From NCBI GenBank assembly GCA_029207755.1, contig JARCOQ010000002.1, positions 111,711,745 to 111,775,744 on the forward strand: 64,000 nt of DNA. The letters run 5' to 3'. This DNA comes from Chamaea fasciata. Its lineage: Eukaryota > Chordata > Aves > Passeriformes > Sylviidae. Position numbers and translations under genes: made by a program. Shown in pieces: positions 23,301 through 32,740 of the stretch (position 1 is its first letter; every line of letters begins with the position of its first letter). The notes below the pieces were generated by a model, which ran no database searches, was not told the DNA's origin, and saw nothing but the letters and a program-made list of their open reading frames with translations.

Positions 23301-26300
23301 GACACCATGGGGAAAGAGTCCCCTCAAGGCAGGGAGCCACAGGCAAACCGCTGATTCCAGTGGATGTGTGGCTGGGCAAATGCCAGTTGTTAAGAAAAGC
23401 TCTTGGTTTCACCCTAAAGAAAGCAGGTATTACTGATGTCACTTTCTCCTTTACCAAAAATTATTGTAAAGTATTTCCTAAAAACTTAATGCATTTCCAA
23501 GGCCTCTTGTGTCTGGTTGGAGTTGCTCTTGGCCCTTCCAGGCTCTAGCATTGCCCTGCCTTTTCTGCAAGGACTCAGGGCTGAGATGTTTGGGAGCTGC
23601 TTGTGTTCCCCCACAAACAAGCTCAGCTTGTCCCTCGTAAGTCACAGGAGCATCTCTGCCAGGCTCTCTCCTGCAGGAGCTGCAAATACTGCCTTGTGAG
23701 GACCAAGGATACAGAACAAAGGAGTAAAACTGGTAGGTCACCCATTTATGAGCTTGAAGTGAAGCCCTCAATCGCCTCCTTGGATTCAGGACAGCTCAGC
23801 ACCTTGCCAGCTGCTGGTCTCATCCCCGCTTCTGGAGCTGCATGAACACTGGCAAAGCTTGGCTTCAACAAGACCTGGCCGTGGTGGCATTTCTGCTTTG
23901 GGTGTAGGAGTGGGGCTGGCTTTTCAGGCACACAGACTATCCCTCATCTCCCCTGGCCTTGCCCCCCTGCTCAAGGCCACAGCTGTGCAGCAGTCACAGC
24001 TCGGCGCTGCCATTTGTCTTCCGACAGGTGGTGGAACATCAAGGTGCAGAAACTGAATCTCTCGGCCCCTCTCATTCTCCTCCCAGAAGTCAGCTGTCAA
24101 AAGGCAATTGAGATCCTCCAGGAGAAGGGATATGACCAAGCTCCTGTTGTTGCTGAGTCAGGGTAACTATTTCTGCTCACTACAGAGACGGGCATTCATG
24201 CAGAAAAATCGGTCATGATGAAGCTAAAGTCCCATTTATTCATTCAGAGCTGGGGCTCTTGTGTTGGACTCTGATGCATAAAAGGATCATCTGCCTCCTT
24301 GTGAAGATTAATCAATAAAACTCCTGTAAAAGATCCAGTTAAAGCCCAACCCAGTGCCCACCAAACTCAAGAAGATGCTGGGTCAGTGCACTGGCAAGGA
24401 GAGCCCAGGGGAGGGAGACCTGGGGGGAAACCCACACAAATAAGCAGCTGGAGAGCTCACGGATTTTCCTTCTCTCAGCTGCTAAGTCCTGGACTGTAAC
24501 AGCAGATTTTAACTACTGTGAAACCAACAGCTTGGTGAGGACAAAGATTTCCTTGTACTGCTCAAGTGAGGAGAAACCTGGCGCCTCCCACTGACTGCAG
24601 CAACCATTTAGTCTCTAACTTCAACCAGACCAGTTCACTCCCTACATAAAATGCGTGTTCTACCTCAGGTCTGACCTTCTGGAAAACTCCCTGTTCCCTT
24701 ACAGGCTTATTTTGGGAATGGTGACCCTCAGCAACACCCTCAGCTCCGTGCTGGCTGGAAACGCAGAGTTCTCAGACCCTGTCACCAAGGTCACCTACGA
24801 CCAGTTCTCAAAGGTACCACTGAGGCTGGGGCTGGTGGCAGCCTCTGCCTGGGGACAGAGAGAGAGGAGAGGTGCACTCCACCACCCTGGGGTGTGGCAG
24901 GAGCTGGGAGAAGAGGTGAGAAGGCAGAGAGGAGAGGGGAGGGCAGTGGTGGCATCCTGGAGATGAGAGTAAGAACAAGCACCTGTAAAAACTCTGCTGA
25001 GCCAGCAGGGTTCAGGTATGGGAGCTTTTCACACCAGGAGCCAAGCACTGACAGGGGATTTCATCCAGCTAGGGAATCATCACCCTCCAAAATCAGAGCT
25101 CAGCCATTGCCAGGTGAAGTGAAACGTTAAATGTTACATTTTTGTCCCGTTTAGATCGGCCTGGAGGACAGCCTGGGGAAGCTTTCCTGCATCCTGGAGA
25201 ACGACCACTTTGCTATTGTTGTACACGAGCAAATGCAGTGTAGGTATCTGCAAAAACTCTCCACGGGCTTGGCACAAGTGTTTGAGAGGGGAAAGGGAAA
25301 TTCTCAAGCTGATTTTGGCAGGTGTCAGTGCAGCTGCTGCACCTGTGCAGCCCCAGAGCCTCTGCACCAGGGGATTCTGCTCTGCAAACCCTGGAACTGC
25401 CCATTCTCCACCCACGTCTCTCTTCCTGACACCACAGAGATCAGGGGAGAGGGGCAAAGGAAGCCAGGGGAAAATGAGGGATCTCTGTAGACTTCTGTAG
25501 CCCAGGGGCAAGGTCTGGAGGAGCATTTGGCCACATCAGGTAAAGCCTGGGTGGAATTCAGGCACCTAAGCTGAGAAAAGCTGAGAAAAATTCGGGTTGG
25601 GCCATGAGCAAGCCCTGTGGCACGGGTCACCAGGGGCACTGATGTGTAGCTGTGTGTGAGTCTTACCTGGACCAGGGCTGGGTGCAGGGATGCTGAGCCA
25701 GTCTGGGAGCGCCATTAAAGCAGGTTTGGTTTATTCTCAATCCACTGCACAGCTGCCTTCCCCTTGGTGTGGCAAACCAACCCAGCAGAGTCACCTGCAG
25801 CATCAGGATTTCTGACACATCAGTGGCAGCAGGGATCACCCCCTGTGCCTCCTCTGACCCAAAAAAAGTTGTGGTGGCAGGTGCTGCTCAGCACACCTGA
25901 CCTGACACACCTTTCCAGTACAATTACACCAAAAGACTGCTGGAAGTACAGATCTGACCTTGGCTGGGAAAAGTGAGCGACACAAAAAAAGCCAGAAGAG
26001 ACATGCTTAGGTCTTGTGGATTAGAGCTGAAGGGTGTAATTATGCTGATTTGATGGGAAAACACACTGAGCATGCAAAGCCTCCCTCAGGTGAGCAGTGG
26101 GTGACACTGCCAGCAAGGGGCCTCCAAAACCCACCATGCTCAAACATCCCAAACTTTCCATCTCCAGGCCCTGCTCCCCCAGAGTCCCATCGTCTCCAAA
26201 GCTTGCAATTGCATCCATGTTCCTACACCAGCTTGCAAACAAAAATCTGTCACTCAAAATACCTTTGATGCACATTTCTAATTCAGTCACCTAAATTAAA

Positions 26301-27254
26301 GCCAGGCAGAATTTCCTTTCTCATCTGTGTCGTCATAAAATAAGGAATACCTCTTTTATATCAATTTTGATATAAATTAAAGGGTATCAGCAAATTAAAT
26401 GACACCGAACCAAAAAATATCAGCCAGCTGTCTGCAGCACTTCTTGCTCTGATTTTCAAACAACACCCACTTGCTTTCCCAGGGCTGCTGTTTTAATGCT
26501 GTCACAGTTACCCCCTTATTTATTACTTTCTTCCCACACCTTTGGAGCTTGCATTTTATCTTGTGTTTGGACTCTGGTGGCTAGTTTTATTTTTATTTAA
26601 GAAAACATTTATCAGACAGTTAAAACAATTATTGAAGTGCTGTTTCATTAATGGCGGTGTAGGATGTTATGAGAACAGAGTAGAAAAGTTCCTGACTGCT
26701 GCTTTTAGAGAGTCTCATTAGTTTGCTCTGAAAGGTTTTGTGGTGATAGGAGCAGGACTGGAACAGAGCTTCGTTAAAAAAAACCTGGGAAATTAAGTTT
26801 CCTGCGCTGGGAAAGGTGCCTTATTTGCAGCAAAAACCTCTCTGGTGTGATCACAGTAACCTGACTGAGGCTCCATCAGTGATTTCTGTGGAGGCAGAGC
26901 TCAGACAGATGCTCTCCCTGTAAAGGTTTCCTTTTAATAAATGAACAGCAGCCTCTGCACAGCTGGAAGGTGGTGAGGGGGCTGGCGGTGTTCTTTTTAT
27001 ATTTTTTCCCCACTAAGGTGGAATTTTCTGTGCTTCCAGTCAATGGAAATGGCAGCTCCTTCATGAAGCAGATGGTGTTCGGCGTGGTCACAGCCATGGA
27101 CCTCCTCACCTTTGTCAGCAGGAACGACAAGAAGCAGCAGAGCAGTTCAGCTGCTCCCCCTTCTCCAGCAGGTCCAGGTGTGGCCCCCAGCCCAAACCAC
27201 CTGGTCAAGGGAGCCTCTTGTCCAATGCAGCCAGAAGTTTCTCAAAATGCCTAG
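8178..27254 (+). CDS. CBS: Cystathionine beta-synthase (CBS or CBS-like paralogue), 15 coding exons, 5' end incomplete
   Basis: The gene encodes the PLP enzyme that condenses serine with homocysteine to cystathionine, the first step of transsulfuration in the cytosol; the family also makes H2S. Fifteen exons join in frame (1692 nt, 563 residues plus stop). Numbering visible residues from 8178, SRCTW (Cys30) and SPH (His43) match the heme ligands Cys52 and His65 of human CBS. GGSVKD holds Lys97, the PLP Schiff-base lysine (human Lys119). EPTSGNTG is the substrate loop, GTGGT the PLP-phosphate loop and CPEC the CXXC motif. Two C-terminal CBS domains (about 390-450 and 455-525) would bind S-adenosylmethionine. 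Human CBS has 551 residues. This copy lacks part of the N-terminus and has about 35 extra C-terminal residues. Several positions look more like invertebrate CBS than human CBS (for example GGSSGSAM), so a paralogue is possible. It converges on PKNOX1. The family assignment is firm; orthologue versus paralogue is not. Confidence 0.93.
8321..11115. other. CBS intron after the heme exon
   Basis: About 2.8 kb with no recognised repeat of the common CR1 subfamilies and no supported exon. The minus-strand open frame at 10269-10823 has no family resemblance. A polypyrimidine tract (T-rich, 11081-11100) precedes the next acceptor. Confidence 0.7.
11116..11222 (+). CDS. CBS: CBS exon: start of catalytic core
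   Basis: The acceptor TATTTCAG ends at 11115 and the donor GTGAGT starts at 11223. It encodes [12 protein letters not shown], then [11 protein letters not shown] and YGLKCEL. Human CBS has Asp where this protein has Cys in GCTPMV; as I recall, insect CBS also has Cys there. Confidence 0.95.
13084..13218 (+). CDS. CBS: CBS exon with PLP lysine
   Basis: The acceptor CTTTCCAG ends at 13083 and the donor GTGGGA starts at 13219. It encodes [18 protein letters not shown] and, at its end, EPTSGNTG. The lysine of SVKD forms the internal aldimine with PLP; the Asn and Thr of SGNTG contact PLP and substrate in the family. Confidence 0.97.
13219..14294. other. CBS intron with a long antisense open frame judged to be chance
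   Basis: This GC-rich intron carries a 219-codon open frame on the minus strand (13594-14253). Its composition (Trp, Gly, Pro rich) and lack of any domain suggest a by-product of base composition. No repeat was recognised. Confidence 0.6.
14295..14374 (+). CDS. CBS: CBS exon
   Basis: The acceptor CACCACGCAG ends at 14294. It encodes [20 protein letters not shown] and MSMEK, matching the human core closely. The donor reads GTCAGA, which has C at +3 instead of a purine and is the weakest donor in the gene, but the reading frame and homology require it. Confidence 0.95.
14375..15410. other. CBS intron
   Basis: About 1.0 kb ending in a pyrimidine-rich tract (TCTCCTCCTTTCCCTCCC) before the acceptor. 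No exon or recognised repeat was found; the overlapping open frames on both strands show no family resemblance. Confidence 0.6.
15411..15542 (+). CDS. CBS: CBS exon
   Basis: The acceptor CCCAAAG ends at 15410 and the donor GTAAAG starts at 15543. It has 44 whole codons and starts [15 protein letters not shown]. After RTP, human CBS has TNARFDSPES and this protein has CTRFDAPES, one residue shorter. It ends [10 protein letters not shown] as in human. Confidence 0.95.
16465..16534 (+). CDS. CBS: CBS exon
   Basis: The acceptor ATCAACAG ends at 16464 and the donor GTCTGT starts at 16535. It encodes [18 protein letters not shown] and LEQCE, continuing the PLP-domain fold. Confidence 0.95.
16943..17008. 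repeat. Nested perfect inverted repeat
   Basis: The outer arms are CATTTGCAAATC (16943-16954) and GATTTGCAAATG (16997-17008), perfect reverse complements. The inner arms AAACCTCACA (16963-16972) and TGTGAGGTTT (16976-16985) form a 10-bp hairpin with a 3-nt loop. Each outer arm also holds ATTTGCAAAT, itself a palindrome resembling an octamer (POU) site. It lies inside a CBS intron. Confidence 0.8.
17322..17383 (+). repeat. Short degenerate tandem repeat
   Basis: CTAAATCTGT-type units recur about four times (CTAAATCTGTAT, CTAAATCTGTAA, CTAAATCAGTT, CTAAATCTGTGT) with short spacers. It is intronic. Confidence 0.7.
17570..17840 (-). mobile_element. CR1 LINE fragment
   Basis: It starts CACAGAATCACAGAATATCC with the GGAAAGGACCCACAAAGATCA block, then AACACTCCTTGAGCTCTGGC and GGTGAAGAACCTTTCCCTAA. 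This is the reverse complement of a longer CR1 3' part, intronic and antisense to CBS. Confidence 0.85.
18136..18227 (+). CDS. CBS: CBS exon with PLP phosphate loop and CXXC
   Basis: The acceptor GATCTGCAG ends at 18135 and the donor GTAAGG starts at 18228. It encodes [18 protein letters not shown] and then [17 protein letters not shown] binds the PLP phosphate and CPEC matches the human CPGC motif. The residues just before the loop (IGS) differ from human (ASV). Confidence 0.96.
18258..18545 (-). mobile_element. CR1 LINE fragment
   Basis: It starts TCATGGAATCACAGGAGAG, then GGGTTGGAAGGGACATTAAGG and ACTTCTCTGGGCAACCTGTG, ending near CCCTTGTCCTGTCACTGCAT. It is a reverse-complement CR1 3' region, intronic and antisense to CBS, beginning only about 30 bp after the preceding exon's donor. 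Confidence 0.9.
18546..19481. other. Rest of CBS intron
   Basis: No exon or recognised repeat was seen in this stretch. It ends in the acceptor TTCCCTCACAG. Confidence 0.5.
19482..19607 (+). CDS. CBS: CBS exon
   Basis: 42 whole codons, with the donor GTGAGT at 19608. It encodes [17 protein letters not shown] and ends [17 protein letters not shown]. The last part is nearly invariant in the family. The middle (NKTNTTT) is divergent from human. Confidence 0.96.
20527..20611 (+). CDS. CBS: CBS exon
   Basis: The acceptor CTTCCAG ends at 20526 and the donor GTAAGC starts at 20612. It encodes [19 protein letters not shown] and then [10 protein letters not shown], continuing the catalytic core. SFLMSRRL reads closer to invertebrate CBS, as I recall it, than to human. 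Confidence 0.95.
20612..22144. other. CBS intron
   Basis: About 1.5 kb. No CR1 copy was recognised and there are no supported exons. Open frames on both strands are short and featureless. Confidence 0.5.
22145..22250 (+). CDS. CBS: CBS exon
   Basis: The acceptor GCCCATCCAG ends at 22144 and the donor GTGAGT starts at 22251, splitting the Met codon of RNYM. It encodes [18 protein letters not shown] and [18 protein letters not shown] replaces human GGSAGSTV. Confidence 0.96.
22783..22854 (+). CDS. CBS: CBS exon: linker between catalytic and regulatory parts
   Basis: The acceptor GATTTCTAG ends at 22782 and the donor GTAAGA starts at 22855. It encodes [14 protein letters not shown] and ends at the HKPW tryptophan of the conserved KPWWW linker. 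Confidence 0.94.
22855..24027. other. CBS intron
   Basis: About 1.2 kb with no recognised repeat or exon. Ends in the acceptor TTCCGACAG. Confidence 0.5.
24028..24162 (+). CDS. CBS: CBS exon: first CBS (Bateman) domain
   Basis: The acceptor CCGACAG ends at 24027 and the donor GTAACT starts at 24163. It completes WWW, then [15 protein letters not shown] and [14 protein letters not shown]. Asp of GYDQAPVV is the equivalent of human Asp444, in the AdoMet-responsive regulatory module. Confidence 0.95.
24705..24813 (+). CDS. CBS: CBS exon: regulatory region
   Basis: The acceptor CCCTTACAG ends at 24704 and the donor GTACCA starts at 24814. It encodes [18 protein letters not shown] and ends TYDQFSK, aligned with human ILGMVTLGNMLSSLLAG. 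Confidence 0.95.
25155..25239 (+). CDS. CBS: CBS exon: second CBS domain, first half
   Basis: The acceptor CCCGTTTAG ends at 25154. The donor GTAGGT starts at 25240 and fits both phase and human alignment; a nearby GTATCT would add bases and break the frame. It encodes [20 protein letters not shown] and IVVHEQMQ. Confidence 0.93.
25240..27039. other. Last CBS intron, with an AT-rich block
   Basis: The 1.8-kb intron is ordinary GC content up to about 26.29 kb, then AT-rich and repeat-poor from 26.3 to 26.8 kb. The block includes a palindrome TATATCAATTTTGATATA (26357-26374). No exon is supported. An intronic regulatory element is possible but unproven. Confidence 0.5.
27040..27254 (+). CDS. 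CBS: CBS terminal exon with extended tail
   Basis: The acceptor GTGCTTCCAG ends at 27039 and TAG is at 27252-27254. After [11 protein letters not shown] comes [17 protein letters not shown], matching the human C-terminus. Human CBS stops about eight residues later, but this frame continues for about 35 more residues rich in Ser, Ala, Pro and Gln before the stop. No AATAAA lies within the next few hundred bases, so the polyadenylation site is unclear. Confidence 0.92.
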
Positions 27255-27559
27255 GTGTGAAAATTGTGATGTGTTGTATTTGTCTGCCAAACGCCGCCCA
27301 CAGTATCACTAAAGAAGAGATAACTAAAGAAATTGTGTTTCATGTGTGGTCACATGGAGCTTCCCGGGGCTGGGCAGGGAATGTGGGAAGGTGAGGATGG
27401 GAAGGGGATGGTTGTTACTGCCCAGATTTCAGCAGGAGGAGGTTTGGTGTGTTTGCCAGCTGCTGGTGCCTGTGCACTGCCCGTGTTGCAGCTGCTGAGA
27501 GTTATCCTGATCCCACTGGGCCAGACCCTGTTGGTTTCTTATCTCCTTTTCTTTGTCTT

Positions 27560-27955
27560 AGAGCCGGGATTAATACATGGGAGTTGCAGTTTCGTGTTGG
27601 GACTCAACGTTTATTAATTCTTATCCATATTATAGTCTAACGAGTTGTGAGCTCTAACTAAAAAGGTAGAAAATGGAGGAGCCTCTAACTCTTTGCAAGG
27701 AACCCCCAAGCACTAATTATCCAATAACGAGATGACACCTATATTATTTATACTTTAAACTGAATAATTGACCACACAAGGTCTGCAATGAGGGTCTTTT
27801 TCACCCAATTAGAAAAAAAACACCCAAAACCATGAAGAAGAAGGTGAAGAAGAAGAGCTTAGCCAACGCCCTAAATCCTCCATATTACTCTATATATATT
27901 ACTATACACTAAAACCTTAAATTCTAAGTTTTTCACCCTGTGAGATCACACAATA
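27560..27955 (-). mobile_element. Probable solo LTR, minus orientation
   Basis: Read on the minus strand the block starts TGTGTGATCTCACAGGG, carries a TATAAATA box (plus-strand complement near 27744-27752) and then an AATAAA signal (plus TTTATT near 27610), and ends close to GTTGAGTCCCAACA. That order (TG start, TATA, poly(A) signal, CA end) is LTR-like, and the AT-rich composition differs from its surroundings. The precise ends and a target duplication could not be fixed. Confidence 0.45.
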
Positions 27956-30930
27956 CTATTCAAACTACACACCCACAACCCCACTGCTGTCACTCAATTT
28001 TGGAAGCCTGGTCCATGGCCTCAAGTCAAATGCAGTGCTTGCTTGAGGGTCAGTGCCTCCTAGAACAGAAAGCCTAGAGTTCTCAGCTTCCAGAGTTCTA
28101 ACAAGACCCCATTTCTGCCACAAGAGCAGCAGGGCTGGGGGCAAGTCACGTCACTGCTGCACCCTCCTGTCCCTGTCTGCCCACCCCAGACAGGGCTGCA
28201 GCCACCCCCAGGAGCCATTTCTCCTCATCCCTGGGTATGTTTGGCTCCAAGAAGGCAGCAGGAGAGGTCTGACAAGGAGGGAGGAGGAACAGGTGGGCCA
28301 CAGAGCCCCAGAAGGTGAAAGGTGCCAGCAGGAAGGGTGGGAAGGAAAAGCCGAGGGCTGTGATGAGCAGAGGGAATGAGGTGCTGGGCTGGTGGTGAAT
28401 GGACACCCCTGTGGTGGCAGCTGGGCTTTGGAAAGCACCTTCCTCACCTCTGGGGGAGTTGGTGGCACTGGGTGCCTCAGGCATGGTCCCATGTGAAGGG
28501 ACAGTGAAGGGAACCCAAAAAGAAGCAAAGACTCATTCACGGAACAGTAACTGGGAGAGGGGCTGTGGATTATCCCTGAATATGCATCCTGAGAGCTCCT
28601 TATCAAGGGGTGGAGGGGAAGGCAACGTTTGGTCCTCATTTTGCTGTCAGGCCATTCTGTTCCTGGATAATAAAGGTCAGAAGAGCCATTTGCCATGACT
28701 ATCAAAAACAAATGAAAGCAAATGTCAAAACTGGGCTGTGGGTCCAAACTGAAGTGCCACTGAAACCCAGTTTGGGGGAATTGCTCTCAAAAGACCCAGA
28801 GAGGTTTAAAATCTTTCTGTAAGTTTCAGGAGCTGCTCCAAGATGGCAACAACCAATTTCAATTTCAGCTCGCTGCTAAGTGGCTACTCCATATTCTCAA
28901 TCTAATCTAGTTTGCACGAGACTTTTATTAAGTTACAGAACACTGAAGTATTTACATTTAGGAAAAGTGTCTCTGCTGTCTGTTGTTTCCTGAGTGACAC
29001 GAGCTATTATCAGATTTTCTGAGAGTTTTTGCTTGAGCAATAACCATATTTGTCCAGAAAAAAACAAAAGCTGATTAGCTCAACCCTCATAGCATCGTAT
29101 TTATTTTAGCAATTCTGTTGCAAAGTGAAGCATGTTAGTCCATGCATATATTCCGAACTCACATGAGTAAGTCTGGAAGTGCCCCATCACTCCATGAAGC
29201 CCAGAACTGAATCTGAATCTGGACAAGCCTGGCTGTTATGGATTAACCCAAAGCCCAGTGCTTCCAGCAGCAGCAGCAGGAGAGCTGCAGGGCTGCAGCT
29301 GCAGACAGGCTCCAGGACAAGCAGATGCACTCCAGCAAAGGTGAAGTAACCGCTGAGTATTAACCTCGAATATTTACAGCTTCTTCTGTATGTTAACTAT
29401 GAGTGTGGGAGCCTAATAAAGCTGGGTGTGAGCTCCAGATATTTCAGCATTGCTCCACCTGGGCTGGAGCCAGGCTCACCAAGGTGCCCCCCTTGCCCTG
29501 TCCCTGGGGGCTGCTCTTTGCACGCACATCTGACAGTGGCATTGCCCTGCACAGGGAGGTTGGTGTTGTGTCTCCTGACTTTTGCCAGGCTGTGACCCTG
29601 AGGATGTGCCACAGGGCACAGCCCCACCACCACCCCAGAGTGCTGGGTTAGGAGTGAGGGGGACTGGCTGGTGGCATCCTGCCCACCCTGTCTCTGGCAT
29701 GAAAAAGGCCTCAGGAAGGAAGGGAGGAGTTTTCATTTGACTTGTCTGCAGAAATCCCTGCAGGACCTATAAACACGTGCCCGTGCTCAGCATCGGTGGC
29801 AGGAGCAGCATGTCTGAGTGTCCCTCCCACCACCTTCTGACCCTTCTGCACATACCTGGGCCCATCCTCTGGCAGTGATGACCCCCTCTGGATAAATGGT
29901 CCTTTGAGCTCCTTTTTCTTCCCGTGCCACTGAGACCCTGTCAATATTTTATGTCTCTAGTGAGAGGCAGCTGCCCAGCTTGGCACAACTCAGTGCTCTG
30001 GAGCCCTGTGGGGCATGGGGGGTTCTGGACCAGAGGGATGGGGGATTCCAGGCTTCAGGAGCCATGAGGGGAGCAGGAGGTGGATGAAGGCCAGGCAGCG
30101 TCCCAACCCACTGTCCTGAGTGCAGTGCCCAGCTCCAGTGCTCCCTCCACCTGCAGCTCCAGCCTGGGCTCTTCTCTCAACACCTCCTGCTTCAAAGACT
30201 GAATGGGTGTGTGACCCCAAAGCCCTCACTGCTTTCCAGTCCCATCTGCCCCAAGATGCCTCTGCTCCTCCTCCCTCTGTTCTGCAAGGCTGGGGGGCAC
30301 ATTTCCAATGAGCTCATGAGTACATCAGGGCAAGACATTTCCACACCAGGGACCAAATGGCCCAGGGGGGAAGAAGCTCGGGCTGCCCATGCTGGTCAGG
30401 GCACCTGAAATTCGTGCACCCCTTCTGTGCTGAAGTCCATGGCCTTGGCTCCCTGCAGCTTAATCCAGAGGAAAACAAACCCCAAGTGTTTTAAAGGGTG
30501 CAGGTCAAGCGTGTGGCAGGGGAGGGCTGCCCTGTCCTGGGAAGGTGTGTGGACACAAGGACCTGAGAAGGTCCATGGCCACCACTGGCTCCTGCATTTT
30601 GGGGTGCATCACCCCAGAGCTGGCTGCATTTCAGCTATGCTGCCTTGCTGGAGCTTTTAACTCATTTTTCTCTCCCTGTGGACCCCGGTATCCCTGTTCT
30701 CAGCAGCCTCTGAAGCACAGGGGGCTGCTGATGCTCCAGAAACCCTGGTGAAGTTTGCAGAGAGGGGCGTGGGGAGCCAGGACAGACCTGCAGACGCTGG
30801 ACACGCCGGATTAGCCTGTGCTCAGACTGCACCGACACCACGAAGCAAGATAAGCATCTTGCTGGCCCTGCCCAGCACCTTGGAGGCTTCCCCACCTCCC
30901 CTTTCCCCCCGCCAGGGTTTCACCGCGGAG
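27956..30930. other. Intergenic DNA between CBS and the cysteine-rich gene
   Basis: No supported exon on either strand. It contains a short CAG/CTG-rich stretch (about 29264-29310) and plus-strand AATAAA signals near 28667 and 29413 that could serve as distal CBS poly(A) sites. A 198-codon minus-strand frame (28151-28747) looks like chance. Confidence 0.5.
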
Positions 30931-30933
30931 CCA

Positions 30934-30942
30934 CATAAATAG
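30934..30942 (+). promoter_or_regulatory. TATA box of the cysteine-rich secreted-protein gene
   Basis: CATAAATAG lies in a GC-rich setting, about 100 bp upstream of a splice donor. A start site near 30965 would give a short 5' UTR exon. It is preceded by GC-rich stretches that could bind Sp-type factors and by an AGATAAG GATA-type motif near 30848. Confidence 0.55.
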
Positions 30943-30964
30943 AGGTGCAGGGCGGGCTGTGGGG

Positions 30965-31036
30965 CAGGAGTGGGGACGCCTCCCAAGGTTTTGCGCCACA
31001 TCCCAGCTCCCGTCTCGCCTCCCCGGCCACCCGCAG
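30965..31036 (+). other. Probable 5' UTR exon of the cysteine-rich gene
   Basis: The 5' end is inferred about 25 bp after the TATA box. The 3' end is the donor at CCACCCGCAG with GTAACC starting at 31037. No ATG in frame with the coding exon is needed here, because that exon carries its own ATG four bases after its acceptor. The exon pairing is inference. Confidence 0.5.
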
Positions 31037-32740
31037 GTAACCCGGGAACCACGGGGACTGGGAGCGGGGCAGGGCCAGTCTGGAGCCCCAGAAGTGAGGG
31101 GGAGGATTAATATTTCCCTAGGAAAGAGCAGGAGGCTGTTGATGCTGCCCAGTGAGGGACCCATGGTGCGGTTTTGCTGGAAATTGAATTTCACTGCTGG
31201 GTGGGGTCAGATGTTCTGGCAATGGATGGGACTGGTGAGGTTGGGGTGTGAGAAACCTTCGACTTAATGATGTTTGGTGGTGGTGTCCTGCTCTGCCTGT
31301 GTGGGGCGGCTGAAGCTGGGGCAGCCAGGAGGGAGCTCTTGGCTTGGGGAAGGGAAATTCTTTCCAGCAGCAGCTTTTCCATGGGGAGCATGTCTGGGTT
31401 CTGTGCCAGTCCTCTGGGAATGACAGTAAAATAACCACTAGATTAAAATGTGTGAATGAAAGGAAGGGGCTGAACAGTAAACTCCAGCAAAGATAAAGCA
31501 GCTGTAAGTAACTTAAACTAGCAAAAACTTGCTTTAAAAGCAGAAAAGCTTCAGTCTTTTTTTTTTTTTTTTCCAAATTGATAACGGAGTCCACGCTTTC
31601 AAGTTTTTTCTTTATGCTTATGCAATTTGCAAATGTTTTTGTTTAAAGAGATGTTAAGAAATAACTGCGAGTAGTTGCATGCCTGCAAGAGGAGGAAATT
31701 GGGGCTTTCAAAAGGTGATGATATAAACGCAATCAAATGTGGCACTGGGGCAATGGGAGAAGAGATCAGACCTGGAAGGATCCAGTGCAGGAAGAAAGAA
31801 GGTGTATTTAATACACCAGGGCATAAGGGCACTCAGAGAGAGGGAAGGGATCCAAAAATGCACTTAAAGGAAACACTAGGTCTTGAAAAGCTGGAAAAAA
31901 AAAATAAAAAAGAGTCCTCAGCCTTTTAAACAGGAAAAGGATTCAGCATGGGCTGCCAGGTGCTGTGCATCCAAGATTTGAGTGGAGAAGGAGGAGGGAG
32001 CAGGCACAGGGAGGGAATTTCATGCCAGGACTGAGTCACTGGAAGCAGGCTGGGCAAAGAAATGGAGAAGGGAAAGAGCAGAGTCCCACAGGAATCCCCA
32101 ACATCAGAAACATTGTCCTTAAGAAAAAAAGGTTTTTCCAGTTGCAATAAAGATGAAGTGACCTCCTTGGCTTCCTTTGAAGGAGTGAGGTGGCTGGAAA
32201 AGGCAGGCAGTGAGTGGCACAGCACGACAGGCTGGGAGCTGACACCCAGACCTGGTGCCTGGAGCAGCCTGGAGTAGCCACAGGACGAGCCACCAAAGTA
32301 GACAGTGCTTCTTTGAGTTCTTCTTCTGCCCAGGTCTGAATGCCTTCTGGGAACAATTAATCAGTAATTTAAATGTAAACTATTAGCATCAACATGAGGG
32401 TGAACAAGTCCCGTTTGCTGGTGAGGGCTAGCACACCAAAGCTCAGTGAGTGCTGCAGTGTGGACTCGGCTCACCAGTGCCCACGCCGCAGCTCTCTGAG
32501 CACCCCGGGGCGGAGGATGCTGCGGTGGAGCCAGGATGGGCTTTTGGGGATGAGAGATCCTGGTTTAGAGCAAACCCCCCCCTGGCGCCAGGCAGCTGGC
32601 GGTGACCCAAACTCCAGTCAAGGACGTGGGGCTGCATCCCCTTCGCTTTAAACCTCGGAGGGGCCAGCCCAGACCCTGGGGCCTCAATGTGCCCGTGCCC
32701 AGTGTGAAACCTGCTCCCATTTCCCCCTTTTTCCCCCCAG
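31037..32740. other. Intron of the cysteine-rich gene
   Basis: The intron contains a T-rich run at about 31558-31573 and an A-rich run near 31892. No recognised repeat or exon. It ends in the strong pyrimidine tract and acceptor TTTTTCCCCCCAG. Confidence 0.5.

Noticed and set aside
28151..28747. 198-codon minus-strand open frame downstream of CBS
   Set aside because: Pro/Ser/Leu-rich low-complexity translation, no family resemblance, no promoter or splice signals.
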